Assembly (NCBI GenBank): GCA_947627575.1
Contig: CANQWN010000010.1
Coordinates: forward strand, 1 to 41,769
Reading direction: 5' to 3'
Origin: an uncultured Clostridia bacterium
GTDB lineage: Bacteria > Bacillota > Clostridia > Christensenellales > Borkfalkiaceae
Length of the DNA: 41,769 bases
Shown one piece after another: positions 41,725 to 41,769 of the stretch. Below the pieces are notes generated by a model. The model searched no databases. It had not been told where the DNA came from and saw only the letters and a program-made list of their open reading frames with translations. The stretch's first letter is position 1. Every line of letters starts with the position of its first letter. The position numbers and the translations under genes are program-made.

Positions 41725-41769
41725 ATGGGAAGAAAAAGGAAAAAGAACAAAAAATACACGCCCGAATTC
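41725..41769 (+). CDS. IS3-family transposase OrfA, 5' end only
   Basis: MGRKRKKNKKYTPEF, cut by the window edge after 15 codons. AGGAGG (41708-41713) precedes the ATG. The basic start followed by YTPEF is the usual N-terminus of IS3-family OrfA helix-turn-helix proteins (KYTPEFK). Only this short piece is visible. Confidence 0.6.
   Translation, partial: MGRKRKKNKKYTPEF

Overview
The window looks like a chromosome segment from an endospore-forming, low-cell-wall-complexity Clostridia member (Firmicutes), probably an uncultured gut lineage. The reasons are a spore gene set (SipL-like SPOCS/LysM protein, SpmA/SpmB, SpoIVFA/SpoIVFB-like pair, a GerA-GerB-GerC germination receptor), a veg homologue, a PPi-type phosphofructokinase, a T-box leader, strong AGGAGG-type ribosome binding sites and a bile-salt-hydrolase-family enzyme. 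Placement below class is inference; no rRNA gene is present.

Layout. 1-936: no clear gene, then a small AT-rich cluster of unknown short proteins behind a perfect consensus promoter. 1.0-4.6 kb: choloylglycine-hydrolase-family enzyme, an unknown lipoprotein, a DUF308-like membrane protein and a short acidic protein. 4.7-5.5 kb: DeoR-family repressor with a palindrome in its own leader. 5.66-9.75 kb: a T-box-led cysE-cysS-alaS operon whose UGGA bulge fits tRNA-Cys; the alaS product lacks the usual C-terminal domain. 9.9-10.8 kb: rplM-rpsI. 11-16.4 kb: a four-helix membrane protein, PPi-PFK, a small ATT-start candidate, a large lipoprotein with a second membrane anchor, and a zinc-ribbon protein with a long acidic tail. 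16.4-21.3 kb: veg, sipL-like, ispE, a coiled-coil membrane protein and a NifS-like desulfurase. 21.4 kb: a candidate small RNA. 21.6-28.2 kb: spmAB (minus), metG-tatD, rsmA, spoIVFAB. 28.2-33.5 kb: a PLC-like protein and an Ogg glycosylase (minus), then gerABC. 33.5-35.7 kb: membrane protein, trmB, metallophosphoesterase.

From about 35.75 kb to the right edge lies an AT-richer mobile island. It holds a large serine recombinase, a TnpW-like small protein, a small basic regulator, a MobV/Mob_Pre relaxase with an adjacent oriT that resembles the pMV158 nick region, a long structured leader with stacked attenuators, a recombinase C-terminal remnant, an XRE regulator with membrane helices, a PAP2-like protein, and the first 15 codons of an IS3-type transposase. 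The host promoters are notably uniform, nearly all with exactly 17 bp between -35 and -10 boxes. Most host genes end in GC-rich hairpins plus T-runs.

Most second-look items are in the island and in the intergenic regions: three genes whose best start is ATA or ATT, the relaxase with Glu in place of the catalytic His, the start-stop/RPP-peptide leader, and the ~95-nt sRNA candidate with an exposed CCCCC motif.
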